DNA of 8,790 bases from an uncultured Pseudobdellovibrionaceae bacterium (GTDB lineage Bacteria > Bdellovibrionota > Bdellovibrionia > Bdellovibrionales > Bdellovibrionaceae), in the NCBI GenBank assembly GCA_937900305.1, contig CALCCV010000571.1, forward strand, positions 1-8,790, read 5' to 3'. Position 1 is the stretch's first letter; each line of letters starts with the position of its first letter. A program made the position numbers and the translations under genes. The notes under the pieces are model-generated. The model was given only the letters and a program-made list of their open reading frames with translations, made no database searches and was not told where the DNA came from. Shown one piece after another: positions 1 to 6,295 of this stretch.

Positions 1-483
1 AAAGATACGTTGGGAAATTCCTGCGTGATCAACCCCGGGGAAATTCAGCGGATGAGTGCCGGGACTGGCATTCGCCACTCTGAAGTGAATCATTACAAAG
101 ACCGCAGCACACAGCTTTTTCAGATTTGGATTTCACCAAACAAAATTGATACGCTCCCATCCTATGCGCAAAAAGATTATATGCCCTCTTTGCGACGAAA
201 CCAGTTGTTGCTGGTCGCTTCTGAAAAGGAAACGGCGACTTCGATTTCGCTTCAGCAAGACGTTGATATTTGGCTTGGCCGTTTAGATGCCAGCAAAGGT
301 GTTGAACACCAGATCGCCAGTGGCCGCAAAGTGTGGTTGCAGTCAATATCAGGGCATCTCAACATCTATGGAAAATCAGTGAAGGGCAGCGACGCTATGG
401 CTGTCGAAGATGAGCCCTCCCTTTATATTCGGGCAGAAGAAGATTCAGAATTTTTGATCTTTGACGTCAGTGTCAAAGACTGA
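1..483 (+). CDS. Pirin family protein (bicupin), 5'-truncated by window edge
   Basis: The reading frame is open from base 1 to a TGA at 481-483, giving 160 codons, so the true start lies outside the window. The visible N-terminal part reads GNSCVINPGEIQRMSAGTGI followed by RHSEVN, the conserved end of the first cupin barrel in pirins. The His and Glu of the HSE triplet (visible residues 26 and 28) match the third and fourth metal ligands; the first two His would be upstream, off the window. The rest fits the linker and second, degenerate cupin domain. If about 70 residues are missing, full length would be near 230 aa, typical of the short YhhW/YhaK-type pirins, some of which have quercetin dioxygenase activity in vitro. 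The substrate here is unknown and the protein is probably a cytoplasmic Fe-binding one. Its 3' end overlaps the convergent lipoprotein gene by 11 bases. Confidence 0.9.
   Translation, partial: KDTLGNSCVINPGEIQRMSAGTGIRHSEVNHYKDRSTQLFQIWISPNKIDTLPSYAQKDYMPSLRRNQLLLVASEKETATSISLQQDVDIWLGRLDASKGVEHQIASGRKVWLQSISGHLNIYGKSVKGSDAMAVEDEPSLYIRAEEDSEFLIFDVSVKD
458..479. other. Perfect 8-bp hairpin over convergent stop codons
   Basis: TCTTTGAC (458-465) and GTCAAAGA (472-479) are perfect inverted repeats around a 6-base loop, GTCAGT. The hairpin lies within the last codons of both the pirin gene and the convergent lipoprotein gene. Neither strand has a T-run directly after the stem: + continues with CTGAGGC, and - with ATCAAAAA. 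It is therefore not a textbook intrinsic terminator. It could still protect 3' ends or help termination on both strands, which is inference only. Confidence 0.45.
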
Positions 484-1372
484 GGCAACGGTCGAAGACC
501 ACGCTTTCGGAGCTTTCACCTAAGGTAAATGTTCCCTCACCACAAGCCGTGATTTCAATGTCTCCGGACTTGCCGTCACTGCAAGTCGCTGACCACGAGC
601 CAGAGACGGGGCAGTTGCACGAGCTATTCCAGGCCACGGCCGCTGGAGAAAAATCGCAACTGGCACTCGTCAAGTTGTTGACGACATGAATGGTGCCCCC
701 ATTTAATATTCGCCCATTTCGTTGGGCACCGGTCACCACAAGATCGGTGGTGGTCGTTGTTGTAAAGTCGGCGAGAGCACTTCCTTGATAGGTGACTGTT
801 CTGCGAATTCCGTCGTTGCTAAAAGCAAAGATTCCGGCGCTGGTGCGAGTGATGCGTTGGCCGATGGTGCCCGTCTTCGTCACGGCATAAACGGCGCCCT
901 GCGAGCTGGAAATCGCAAAATCAGGAACTCGAGAGATCGAATCGCCATCGGAGTCGACTGTGCAAGTGTTGTCCAAAGTTCCGTCAGCAAATGAAAGCGT
1001 GACGGTCCCGCTGAACACCGCGCCGCCAATGTTGCAGTCTGCAAAATCTCTGACGATTTCATTTTGCGAGCAACTTCCCCAAGTGTTCGTTAAAAAACAA
1101 CTCGCGGCTTCAGCTCGCGGCAACAAAAAAGAGGACCAATTCGATTTGAAATGCTCCGGTGCCAGCCTGACAAAGTTTTTTTGTTCGCTGAGGGCCATTG
1201 AGTACGCGCCTCCGGAGCCGCCAACCTCATCGACCGATGCCATGACATCACCGATTTGGTGAGCCGCATTTTCTTGAATGCTGACGGTGTTTTTGTTTTC
1301 GGAGGTGCCCTTACATCCACTCAATGTGATCGCAAAGAGAAAAATAGCTGCGCCAGAGTTCAATAATTTCAT
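473..1372 (-). CDS. Cysteine-rich secreted lipoprotein, function unknown
   Basis: This is a 299-residue protein starting at ATG, with an AAAGGAA ribosome site 7 bases upstream. The N-terminus is a lipoprotein signal peptide: Lys2, a hydrophobic stretch at about residues 7-17, and the lipobox LSGC with the lipidated Cys at position 20. Residue +2 is Lys, so no classical inner-membrane retention Asp is seen, and outer-membrane or surface placement is plausible. After about 70 polar, low-complexity residues comes a beta-rich, Thr/Ser/Gly-rich body. The mature chain holds ten further cysteines, including an SCNCP motif and closely spaced C-terminal ones, so up to five disulfides are possible. A DSDGDS stretch could bind Ca2+. 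I do not recognise a family or an enzyme motif. The gene is separated from the glycosyltransferase upstream of it by 75 bases and is probably its own unit. It overlaps the convergent pirin gene at its 3' end. Confidence 0.85.
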   Translation of the reverse strand: MKLLNSGAAIFLFAITLSGCKGTSENKNTVSIQENAAHQIGDVMASVDEVGGSGGAYSMALSEQKNFVRLAPEHFKSNWSSFLLPRAEAASCFLTNTWGSCSQNEIVRDFADCNIGGAVFSGTVTLSFADGTLDNTCTVDSDGDSISRVPDFAISSSQGAVYAVTKTGTIGQRITRTSAGIFAFSNDGIRRTVTYQGSALADFTTTTTTDLVVTGAQRNGRILNGGTIHVVNNLTSASCDFSPAAVAWNSSCNCPVSGSWSATCSDGKSGDIEITACGEGTFTLGESSESVVFDRCLSL

Positions 1373-1379
1373 ACGACAC

Positions 1380-1386
1380 TTCCTTT
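1380..1386 (-). promoter_or_regulatory. Ribosome binding site of the lipoprotein gene
   Basis: Read on the minus strand this is AAAGGAA, 7 bases before the ATG at 1372. It supports that start, which also gives a complete signal peptide. The remainder of the 75-base gap up to 1447 holds an 8-bp palindrome, CGATATCG (1430-1437), but no clear promoter boxes or terminator. Confidence 0.6.
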
Positions 1387-1447
1387 GTTCTCAGCCCATT
1401 TTTTGACAGATGGACTGCGTACTGATCGGCGATATCGGAGAATATTT

Positions 1448-2554
1448 TTAGGTCCAGCTGAGAGATGTTTTTGGTTTGAAAATGCGAAATTGAAATCGCA
1501 GCAGGGCTTCCTCATACGCGGCTGTCGATTTTTGGGCGCAATTTGCCCAGGTGAACTCTTTGCTACGCAAAGATCCTCGGTATCTGAGGTCCAGACTCAA
1601 GTCTGGCTGAGCCGCTAGCGCGTTGAGTGCCGCAGCGATCTCTTGAATGGAGAGTGGATTGACCAATAAGGCAGCGTCGCGAGCGACTTCGGCGCAGGCC
1701 GACGATTCGCTGGTGAGCACGGGCAATCGCCAAGCCATGGCTTCGAGCAACGGCAAGCCAAATCCTTCGTACAAACTGGGTAAGGCAAAAATCGCCGATG
1801 TTCGATAAAGTTCGCGGAGAGTTTCGTTAGATACAAACCCGAGGACATCAATACTTGGGTGCTGGGCTTTTGCGAGCTCGGCCTCGGCTCCAAATCCCTT
1901 TTTGCCGACAAGTTTGAGGCGATAGCCACGTTGAGGGAGGCCCGAATCTATAAATGCTTCGATGAGGCGGCCGACGTTTTTTCGTCTCTCGAGTGTTCCC
2001 ACCGACAAAACCACTTTTTCGCGACGATCAAACGTCGGACCACCAAGCTGCCTTGAAGATGGAAAAAGATGGTCTGCCCCGTGTGGCACGACAGTAACGG
2101 CGGCGGGGCAAGTTGGAAAATGCCTTAGGAATTCATTTTTTGTAAATTCTGAAACCACAATCACAACATCAGGTCGGCAGTTTTCGATCATCCGTTTCAT
2201 GTTTTGCACGGCGTGCTCAACAAATTCAGGTGTATTAAAATCAGTTTGAAACTCGACTAGATCATGAACTGTGACAACCTTGGCCACATTGGACCAGCGA
2301 GGCAAACGAAAATCTGGACCGTGGAAGACGTCAATCTCAGGTGTAGATGAGTTTTTCCATGGCCAAAAAAATTGGGGACGGGCGCCAATGTGCGCGGCGA
2401 TTCGATCCGCTTTGCGAAAACGGGAAATCTTCAACATCGGTTTTAACGATGTATTTTCGATTGGGCCCATCGCCATGTACAAAGACTTGGTGGCGACGCC
2501 GATGCCGGTCAGTTGTTCGGATTCTAAAGATGCAACGTCAAAACCAACCCGCAC
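1448..2554 (-). CDS. Family 4 glycosyltransferase (GT-B fold)
   Basis: This 368-aa protein starts at GTG with a strong GGAGG six bases upstream. The fold is the two-domain GT-B type. The N-terminal acceptor domain (about residues 1-175) opens with MRVGFDVASL, has a GIG loop at 17-19, VVTVHDLV at 93-100 and VVSEFTKNEF at 133-142. The C-terminal nucleotide-sugar domain starts near 180, with SVGTLERRKNVGRLIEAF (184-201), whose basic residues line the donor phosphate site in GT4 enzymes. It ends with the retaining GT4 E-x7-E motif in YEGFGLPLLEAM (Glu263 and Glu271). The family transfers a sugar from a nucleotide-sugar donor to a glycan or lipid; neither donor nor acceptor can be read from the sequence. 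No signal peptide or membrane segment is visible. It lies 45 bases after HMG-CoA lyase on the same strand and may be co-transcribed, although its function has no evident link to leucine breakdown. Confidence 0.92.
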   Translation of the reverse strand: MRVGFDVASLESEQLTGIGVATKSLYMAMGPIENTSLKPMLKISRFRKADRIAAHIGARPQFFWPWKNSSTPEIDVFHGPDFRLPRWSNVAKVVTVHDLVEFQTDFNTPEFVEHAVQNMKRMIENCRPDVVIVVSEFTKNEFLRHFPTCPAAVTVVPHGADHLFPSSRQLGGPTFDRREKVVLSVGTLERRKNVGRLIEAFIDSGLPQRGYRLKLVGKKGFGAEAELAKAQHPSIDVLGFVSNETLRELYRTSAIFALPSLYEGFGLPLLEAMAWRLPVLTSESSACAEVARDAALLVNPLSIQEIAAALNALAAQPDLSLDLRYRGSLRSKEFTWANCAQKSTAAYEEALLRFQFRIFKPKTSLSWT

Positions 2555-2560
2555 AGTGAA

Positions 2561-2565
2561 CCTCC
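2561..2565 (-). promoter_or_regulatory. Ribosome binding site fixing the GTG start
   Basis: On the minus strand this is GGAGG, six bases before the GTG at 2554-2552. It is the best Shine-Dalgarno match in the window. It settles the GTG as the glycosyltransferase start and shows that this gene, though last in the series, is independently well initiated. Confidence 0.7.
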
Positions 2566-2599
2566 AGTTAGCCTTAAAAACTTGACGAATCCTGACCTG

Positions 2600-3523
2600 T
2601 TAAAAGCCTTTTGGCAAACCAACTTGCGCCACTCGCGAGGAAACCTGATGTTGCACAATGGTTTCCAGATGGGCTCGCAGTGGAACGAGCGCACCCAGGT
2701 CCAATCCGGTATCTACATTCATACCCTGAAATGAATACAGAACATCTTCGGTCGAGACATTGCCTTTCGCACCGGGCGCATATGGGCAACCACCCAGGCC
2801 TCCAACACTTGCATCAAATGTGCGTACACCGAGGCGAAAAGCGGCGTGCAAATTGGCCAAGGCCTGTCCCCGAGTGTCGTGAAAATGGCCGGCAAACTTT
2901 CGTAAGCCCGCCTTTGCTTTCAAGCCCGTAAATAATTTTTCGATTTCGGCGGGACTGGCTGCACCGATGGTGTCACCAATCGAAACTTCGTAACAACCCA
3001 TTTCGAGAAGTCGCAGCGCCAGAGGTATGACTGTGGCCGGAGCAATTCGTCCTTCAAATGGGCACCAAAAGCTGCAAGACAGATAGCCACGAACTTTGAT
3101 CTTTCGACTTTTGGCCATTTTTAGCACAGGAACAAATCTTTCAAAACTTTCTTCAATTGTGCAGTTGATGTTGGCTTTGGTGAAAGACTCTGACGCCGCC
3201 GTAAAAACTGCCACTTCGGGAAGTCCTGCGGCCACAGCGTCACGCATCCCTTGCTCGTTGGGCACCAGGGCCGACAATCGCAAATCTTGTGGCAACTTTT
3301 TAGAACCTTGAGCGACCAAAATTTGCTGAATCAATTCTTTGGTGCCGGCCATCTGTGGCACCCATTTGGCAGAAACGAAGGCGCCGATTTCGAGTTCACG
3401 AAAGCCAGCGGCAACGAGTGACGTCGTCAAGCGCAGTCGGTCCTCGACGCTGACTGAAACTTTTTCGTTCTGAAGTCCGTCGCGCAGGCCCATTTCGACG
3501 ATGCGAACTTTAGTTTTTGCCAT
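2600..3523 (-). CDS. liuE: Hydroxymethylglutaryl-CoA lyase
   Basis: This 307-aa enzyme cleaves 3-hydroxy-3-methylglutaryl-CoA to acetyl-CoA and acetoacetate, the last step of leucine breakdown. It is a TIM-barrel member of the DRE-TIM metallolyase family. The catalytic residues known from the human enzyme align at constant spacing: Arg14-Asp15 in LRDGLQNEK, Glu45 in RELEIGAFVS, His213 and His215 in GHFHDTRGQALANL, the catalytic Cys246 in SVGGLGGCPYAPGAKGN, and Asn255. The SCSFWCPFEGRIAP segment (149-162) also matches. The usual Pro before Arg14 is Leu here. The length is normal for a bacterial cytoplasmic form with no targeting peptide. The ATG start is preceded by AGAGGA four bases away. It follows the biotin carrier gene by 32 bases and completes the pathway begun by the carboxylase and hydratase upstream. 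Symbols mvaB and hmgL are also used for this family. Confidence 0.96.
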   Translation of the reverse strand: MAKTKVRIVEMGLRDGLQNEKVSVSVEDRLRLTTSLVAAGFRELEIGAFVSAKWVPQMAGTKELIQQILVAQGSKKLPQDLRLSALVPNEQGMRDAVAAGLPEVAVFTAASESFTKANINCTIEESFERFVPVLKMAKSRKIKVRGYLSCSFWCPFEGRIAPATVIPLALRLLEMGCYEVSIGDTIGAASPAEIEKLFTGLKAKAGLRKFAGHFHDTRGQALANLHAAFRLGVRTFDASVGGLGGCPYAPGAKGNVSTEDVLYSFQGMNVDTGLDLGALVPLRAHLETIVQHQVSSRVAQVGLPKGF

Positions 3524-3555
3524 CGCTTCCTCTTTCGCGTTGAGGTAAATTTAAA

Positions 3556-3942
3556 TTAACTTATATTTTCCGTTTTCACTTCAAACTTCATCAAAATTTG
3601 GCCAAGAGCCACCTGGTCGCCAATATGGCATCCGACATCACTGACGAGACCAGTCACTTCCGATTTGAGAGAGTACTCCATTTTCATGGCCTCCATGATC
3701 AAGACGGTATCTCCCGCAGTCACCGCCTCGCCCTGTTTTTTTAAGACCTTTGTGATTTTGCCGGGCATGGGCGATTTGATTCGGTCGCTTTGTGCAGCCC
3801 CTGCGCCCCGACCTTTGCTGACGCGCTCCTTGGTCAGCGGAACCGAAAACGTTCGACCCTCGAAATGAAACCAAATTTGATCACCGATGATTTGCGCCTC
3901 ACCGGCGCACTCTTTGGTACCGATCAACCATTGAAATCTCAT
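3556..3942 (-). CDS. Biotin carboxyl carrier protein of a split methylcrotonyl-CoA carboxylase alpha subunit
   Basis: This is a small protein (128 aa from the ATG at 3942) with a C-terminal biotinyl domain from about residue 56 to 121: SPMPGKITKVLKKQGEAV, then VLIMEAMKMEYSLKSEV. The biotinylated lysine is Lys87 in the AMKM motif, which carries carboxybiotin between the two active sites. The first 40 residues (FQWLIGTKE, IIGDQIWFHFEGRTFSVPL) look like beta strands of the BT linker domain that precedes the carrier domain in fused alpha subunits. A Gly/Ala/Ser-rich hinge (about 42-52) follows. Start choice: the ATG at 3942 overlaps the biotin carboxylase stop as ATGA, with GGGTG five bases upstream. 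An in-frame ATG at 3957 would add five residues but has its GGAGA almost touching the start. The protein probably functions only with its neighbours; it could in principle also serve another acyl-CoA carboxylase. Confidence 0.92.
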   Translation of the reverse strand: MRFQWLIGTKECAGEAQIIGDQIWFHFEGRTFSVPLTKERVSKGRGAGAAQSDRIKSPMPGKITKVLKKQGEAVTAGDTVLIMEAMKMEYSLKSEVTGLVSDVGCHIGDQVALGQILMKFEVKTENIS

Positions 3943-5459
3943 TGCAACACCCGCCATTCTCCGACGAAAGGAGATTTCAGTGGGCTGGGTGTTATGGACG
4001 ATCCAACTCCGTTGCTTTCACCGAGACGAAATCGGACGGGATTGGTGCGAACTTTTTCGATCAACGCCGCTTCGGTCGAAGAAATTTCAATCGGTTTCAA
4101 GCCATTTGCAAAATGAGTTTCAATAAATCGGGTGGTCATGGTGTGCTCAACGAACTCACGGTGGCTCAAAATTTCAATGAGGTAGGGAATGTTTGTTTTG
4201 ACTCCGAAGATTGTCGAATCTTTCAAAACTTGCACTGTCTTGCGAATGCAGCTGGGCCGATCCACATCCCAAACGATGACTTTTGCAATCATTGGGTCAT
4301 AGTAGGAGGTGATGCTATCACCGGCTTCAAAACCATATTCAAACCTTCGCCCTGGACCTTCAGGAAAGTGAACGTGGCCGAGCAATCCGGTGCTGGGTAC
4401 CCCGCCCGCAAAGGGATCTTCGGCGTAAAGGCGACATTCAATCGCGTGACCGCGAGGAGAAAAAACGGAATTTGACGAATGAATAAATTCATTTTGTCCC
4501 GTCAAAATTTGCATCTTCACTAAATCAGCCGATAAAACCATTTCGGTGACGGGATGTTCGACTTGCAAGCGCGTGTTCACCTCTAAGAGATAATATTTTC
4601 CATCTTGCAATAAAAATTCAACCGTCCCAGCGCTCTTGTAACCAGCGGCTTCGGCAATCGCGACCGCAGCTTGGCCCATGGCCTCACGAAGTTCCGAGGT
4701 CAACGACGGTGACGTCGCCTCTTCAATAATTTTTTGGTGCCGACGTTGAACTGAGCACTCGCGATCGAAGAGGTGTTGAACTTTGCCGGTGCTGTCGCCG
4801 AAGATTTGAAATTCGATGTGTTTGGCCCGATCGAGATATTTTTCCAGAAAAACTTTGCTGGATCCAAATGCCGACAGAGCTTCTCGTTGCGCAGATTCTA
4901 TCAGTTCTTTCGCTTCGTCGGGTGAACGCAGGATTTTCATCCCTCGACCACCCCCTCCCGCAGCGGCTTTAACGATGACAGGATAGCCCATCAATTTGGC
5001 TTGATTTACCAAATGAGTGACATCTTGATTTTCGCCTTGGTAGCCAGGAACTAAGGGAATTCCTAACTGCTCGGCCAAGCGTTTGCATTCCACTTTGTCA
5101 CCGAGTCGACGAATGGCTTCGGGAGAAGGCCCCAAAAAAATCAGACCAGCGTCGATAACGGCTTGGGCAAATTCATAATTTTCAGACAAAAAACCAAATC
5201 CGGGATGAACCGCATCCGCACCAGCGGCGCGGGCACCATCAACGTTTTTTTGAATTTGCAGGTAGGATTCGGCGGTGGAGGCAGGACCAATGCAAACTTT
5301 TTTAGTCGCCATTCGATAGGCTCGCGATTGAACGTCGGGCTCTGAATGCAACAGAACTGTTTCAATGCCGAGATCTTCGCATGCCCGAATGATCCGAACG
5401 GCCACTTCACCTCGGTTAGCCACCGCAACTCTGCGAATTTTTTTGGACGTGACTTTCAA
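3939..5459 (-). CDS. liuD: Methylcrotonyl-CoA carboxylase alpha subunit, biotin carboxylase part
   Basis: This ATP-dependent biotin carboxylase (about 506 aa) carboxylates the biotin on the carrier protein using bicarbonate. Numbered from the TTG at 5459, the N-terminal domain carries RRVAVANRGEVAVRIIRAC. The ATP-grasp domain has the glycine-rich loop AGGGGRGM (167-174), CSVQRRHQKIIEE with Lys243, and the metal and bicarbonate site EVNTRLQVEHPVTE (Glu293, Asn295, Arg297, Glu301). The C-terminal lobe (about 330-450) contains IECRLYAEDP and TSYYDPMIAKVIVW. About 60 residues follow the normal carboxylase end and finish in SPFVGEWRVLQ, which resembles the start of the BT domain of fused alpha subunits. 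The chain then stops, and biotin attachment is on the next gene. Start choice: the TTG at 5459 lies five bases after GGAGA and overlaps the hydratase stop as TTGA. An in-frame TTG at 5471 lacks a ribosome site. Context, not sequence alone, assigns it to methylcrotonyl-CoA rather than acetyl- or propionyl-CoA carboxylase. Confidence 0.94.
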   Translation of the reverse strand: MKVTSKKIRRVAVANRGEVAVRIIRACEDLGIETVLLHSEPDVQSRAYRMATKKVCIGPASTAESYLQIQKNVDGARAAGADAVHPGFGFLSENYEFAQAVIDAGLIFLGPSPEAIRRLGDKVECKRLAEQLGIPLVPGYQGENQDVTHLVNQAKLMGYPVIVKAAAGGGGRGMKILRSPDEAKELIESAQREALSAFGSSKVFLEKYLDRAKHIEFQIFGDSTGKVQHLFDRECSVQRRHQKIIEEATSPSLTSELREAMGQAAVAIAEAAGYKSAGTVEFLLQDGKYYLLEVNTRLQVEHPVTEMVLSADLVKMQILTGQNEFIHSSNSVFSPRGHAIECRLYAEDPFAGGVPSTGLLGHVHFPEGPGRRFEYGFEAGDSITSYYDPMIAKVIVWDVDRPSCIRKTVQVLKDSTIFGVKTNIPYLIEILSHREFVEHTMTTRFIETHFANGLKPIEISSTEAALIEKVRTNPVRFRLGESNGVGSSITPSPLKSPFVGEWRVLQ

Positions 5460-6244
5460 GATTGTCTCCAAGAAGGCTGACGTTTTTCTAAGAAACTCTT
5501 TAAGCCCTCTTGCCCTTCCGAACTGATACGTCGATCTGCAATCACCTTCGATGTTCTTTCAGCCTGCTCTTGCCAGCTCAAAGTTTTCACTTCGTTTAAA
5601 AGTTTTTTTGTTTCTCGCAAAGCTTCGGGTCCGCATTGCTTAAACATGGCGATGACCGAGGCGAGCTGCTGGGGGCCTTCCCCATCTCCGCAAATGCGAG
5701 TGACAAGTCCCATAGTTTTTGCATCGCTGGTTTGAAAATTTTCTCCGGAAAGCATAGCTGGCATGACGTGGGCCAAAGAGCACTTCCGCAGAATAAAGGA
5801 ACTCACCACCGCCGGAGCAATGCCCAATTTCACTTCGCTGAAACAAAAGTCTGTACTGGTTTCGGCGATGACATAATCGCTGCAGGCGACGAGGCCGATC
5901 GCTCCGCCGTAGGCGGCCCCGTGCACCACCGAAATCACAGGCAGACCACAAAATGTCACCGCCTCAAACATACGAAACAGCGTTTGAGCATCGATTTTAT
6001 TTTCCTCAAAAGTGTAATTCACCATCATCTTCATCCACTGAAGATCGGCACCTGCGCAAAAAACTTTGCCCTCACCCATCAATACAAGGGCAATGAGATC
6101 TTTGCGTTTGCCGACCCGGCTGAAAGTTTCGGTCAGCTCGTCGATCATTTCGGGATTGAACGCGTTTCGAACATCGGGTCGATTGAGTCGAACGTAACAG
6201 ACATTTTCAACTTCTGAGACGCTCAAAAAAGAAGGAGCTTTCAT
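5456..6244 (-). CDS. liuC: Methylglutaconyl-CoA hydratase (enoyl-CoA hydratase/isomerase family)
   Basis: This crotonase-fold protein (262 aa from the ATG at 6244) is predicted to hydrate 3-methylglutaconyl-CoA to HMG-CoA, between the carboxylase and the lyase. Visible crotonase features, numbered from the ATG at 6253, are YVRLNRPDVRNAFN (20-33), the oxyanion-hole loop FCAGADLQWM (65-74), the second oxyanion segment HGAAYGGAIGL (111-121), and SEVKLGIAPAV (139-149). The position of the first catalytic Glu of classic enoyl-CoA hydratases is Gly120, while the second, Glu140, is present. The SEVKLGxxPAVVSSF pattern resembles LiuC/AtuE-type hydratases rather than fatty-acid ones. Start choice: ATG at 6244 has AGGA eight bases upstream; ATG at 6253 abuts its AGG and would add three residues. 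It lies about 50 bases after the beta subunit gene and overlaps biotin carboxylase by four bases. The substrate assignment rests mainly on operon context. Confidence 0.9.
   Translation of the reverse strand: MKAPSFLSVSEVENVCYVRLNRPDVRNAFNPEMIDELTETFSRVGKRKDLIALVLMGEGKVFCAGADLQWMKMMVNYTFEENKIDAQTLFRMFEAVTFCGLPVISVVHGAAYGGAIGLVACSDYVIAETSTDFCFSEVKLGIAPAVVSSFILRKCSLAHVMPAMLSGENFQTSDAKTMGLVTRICGDGEGPQQLASVIAMFKQCGPEALRETKKLLNEVKTLSWQEQAERTSKVIADRRISSEGQEGLKSFLEKRQPSWRQS
5464..5468 (-). promoter_or_regulatory. Ribosome binding site deciding the biotin carboxylase TTG start
   Basis: On the minus strand GGAGA lies inside the last codons of the hydratase gene, five bases before the TTG at 5459. That TTG shares TTGA with the hydratase stop, which points to translational coupling. 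It argues against the TTG at 5471, which would place this same GGAGA inside the coding sequence. Confidence 0.55.
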
Positions 6245-6295
6245 TTCATACATCCTGTCTGCTTCAAATCTGCTTTCATTTCATCTGTTTCTAAA

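Noticed and set aside
1400..1447. Possible intrinsic terminator after the glycosyltransferase
   Set aside because: Only an 8-bp palindrome (CGATATCG) is present, with no stable stem followed by a T-run on the minus strand.
3930..3960. Programmed -1 ribosomal frameshift making a fused alpha subunit
   Set aside because: The bases before the stop (CGG GTG TTG CAA TGA) contain no slippery heptamer of the X XXY YYZ type. The ATGA overlap with a GGGTG upstream explains expression by restart more simply.
3925..3975. Sequencing error causing the split alpha subunit
   Set aside because: There is no homopolymer run at the junction, where such errors cluster, and the exact stop/start overlap mirrors the TTGA junction upstream. 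This cannot be fully excluded without other genomes.
3942..4475. Open frame of about 177 codons on the + strand, opposite the end of biotin carboxylase
   Set aside because: It is antisense to the biotin carboxylase C-terminal lobe, with no family features in the translation.
5636..6217. Open frame of about 190 codons on the + strand, opposite the hydratase gene
   Set aside because: It lies wholly within the hydratase, its translation looks random (His/Phe-rich), and no motif is seen.
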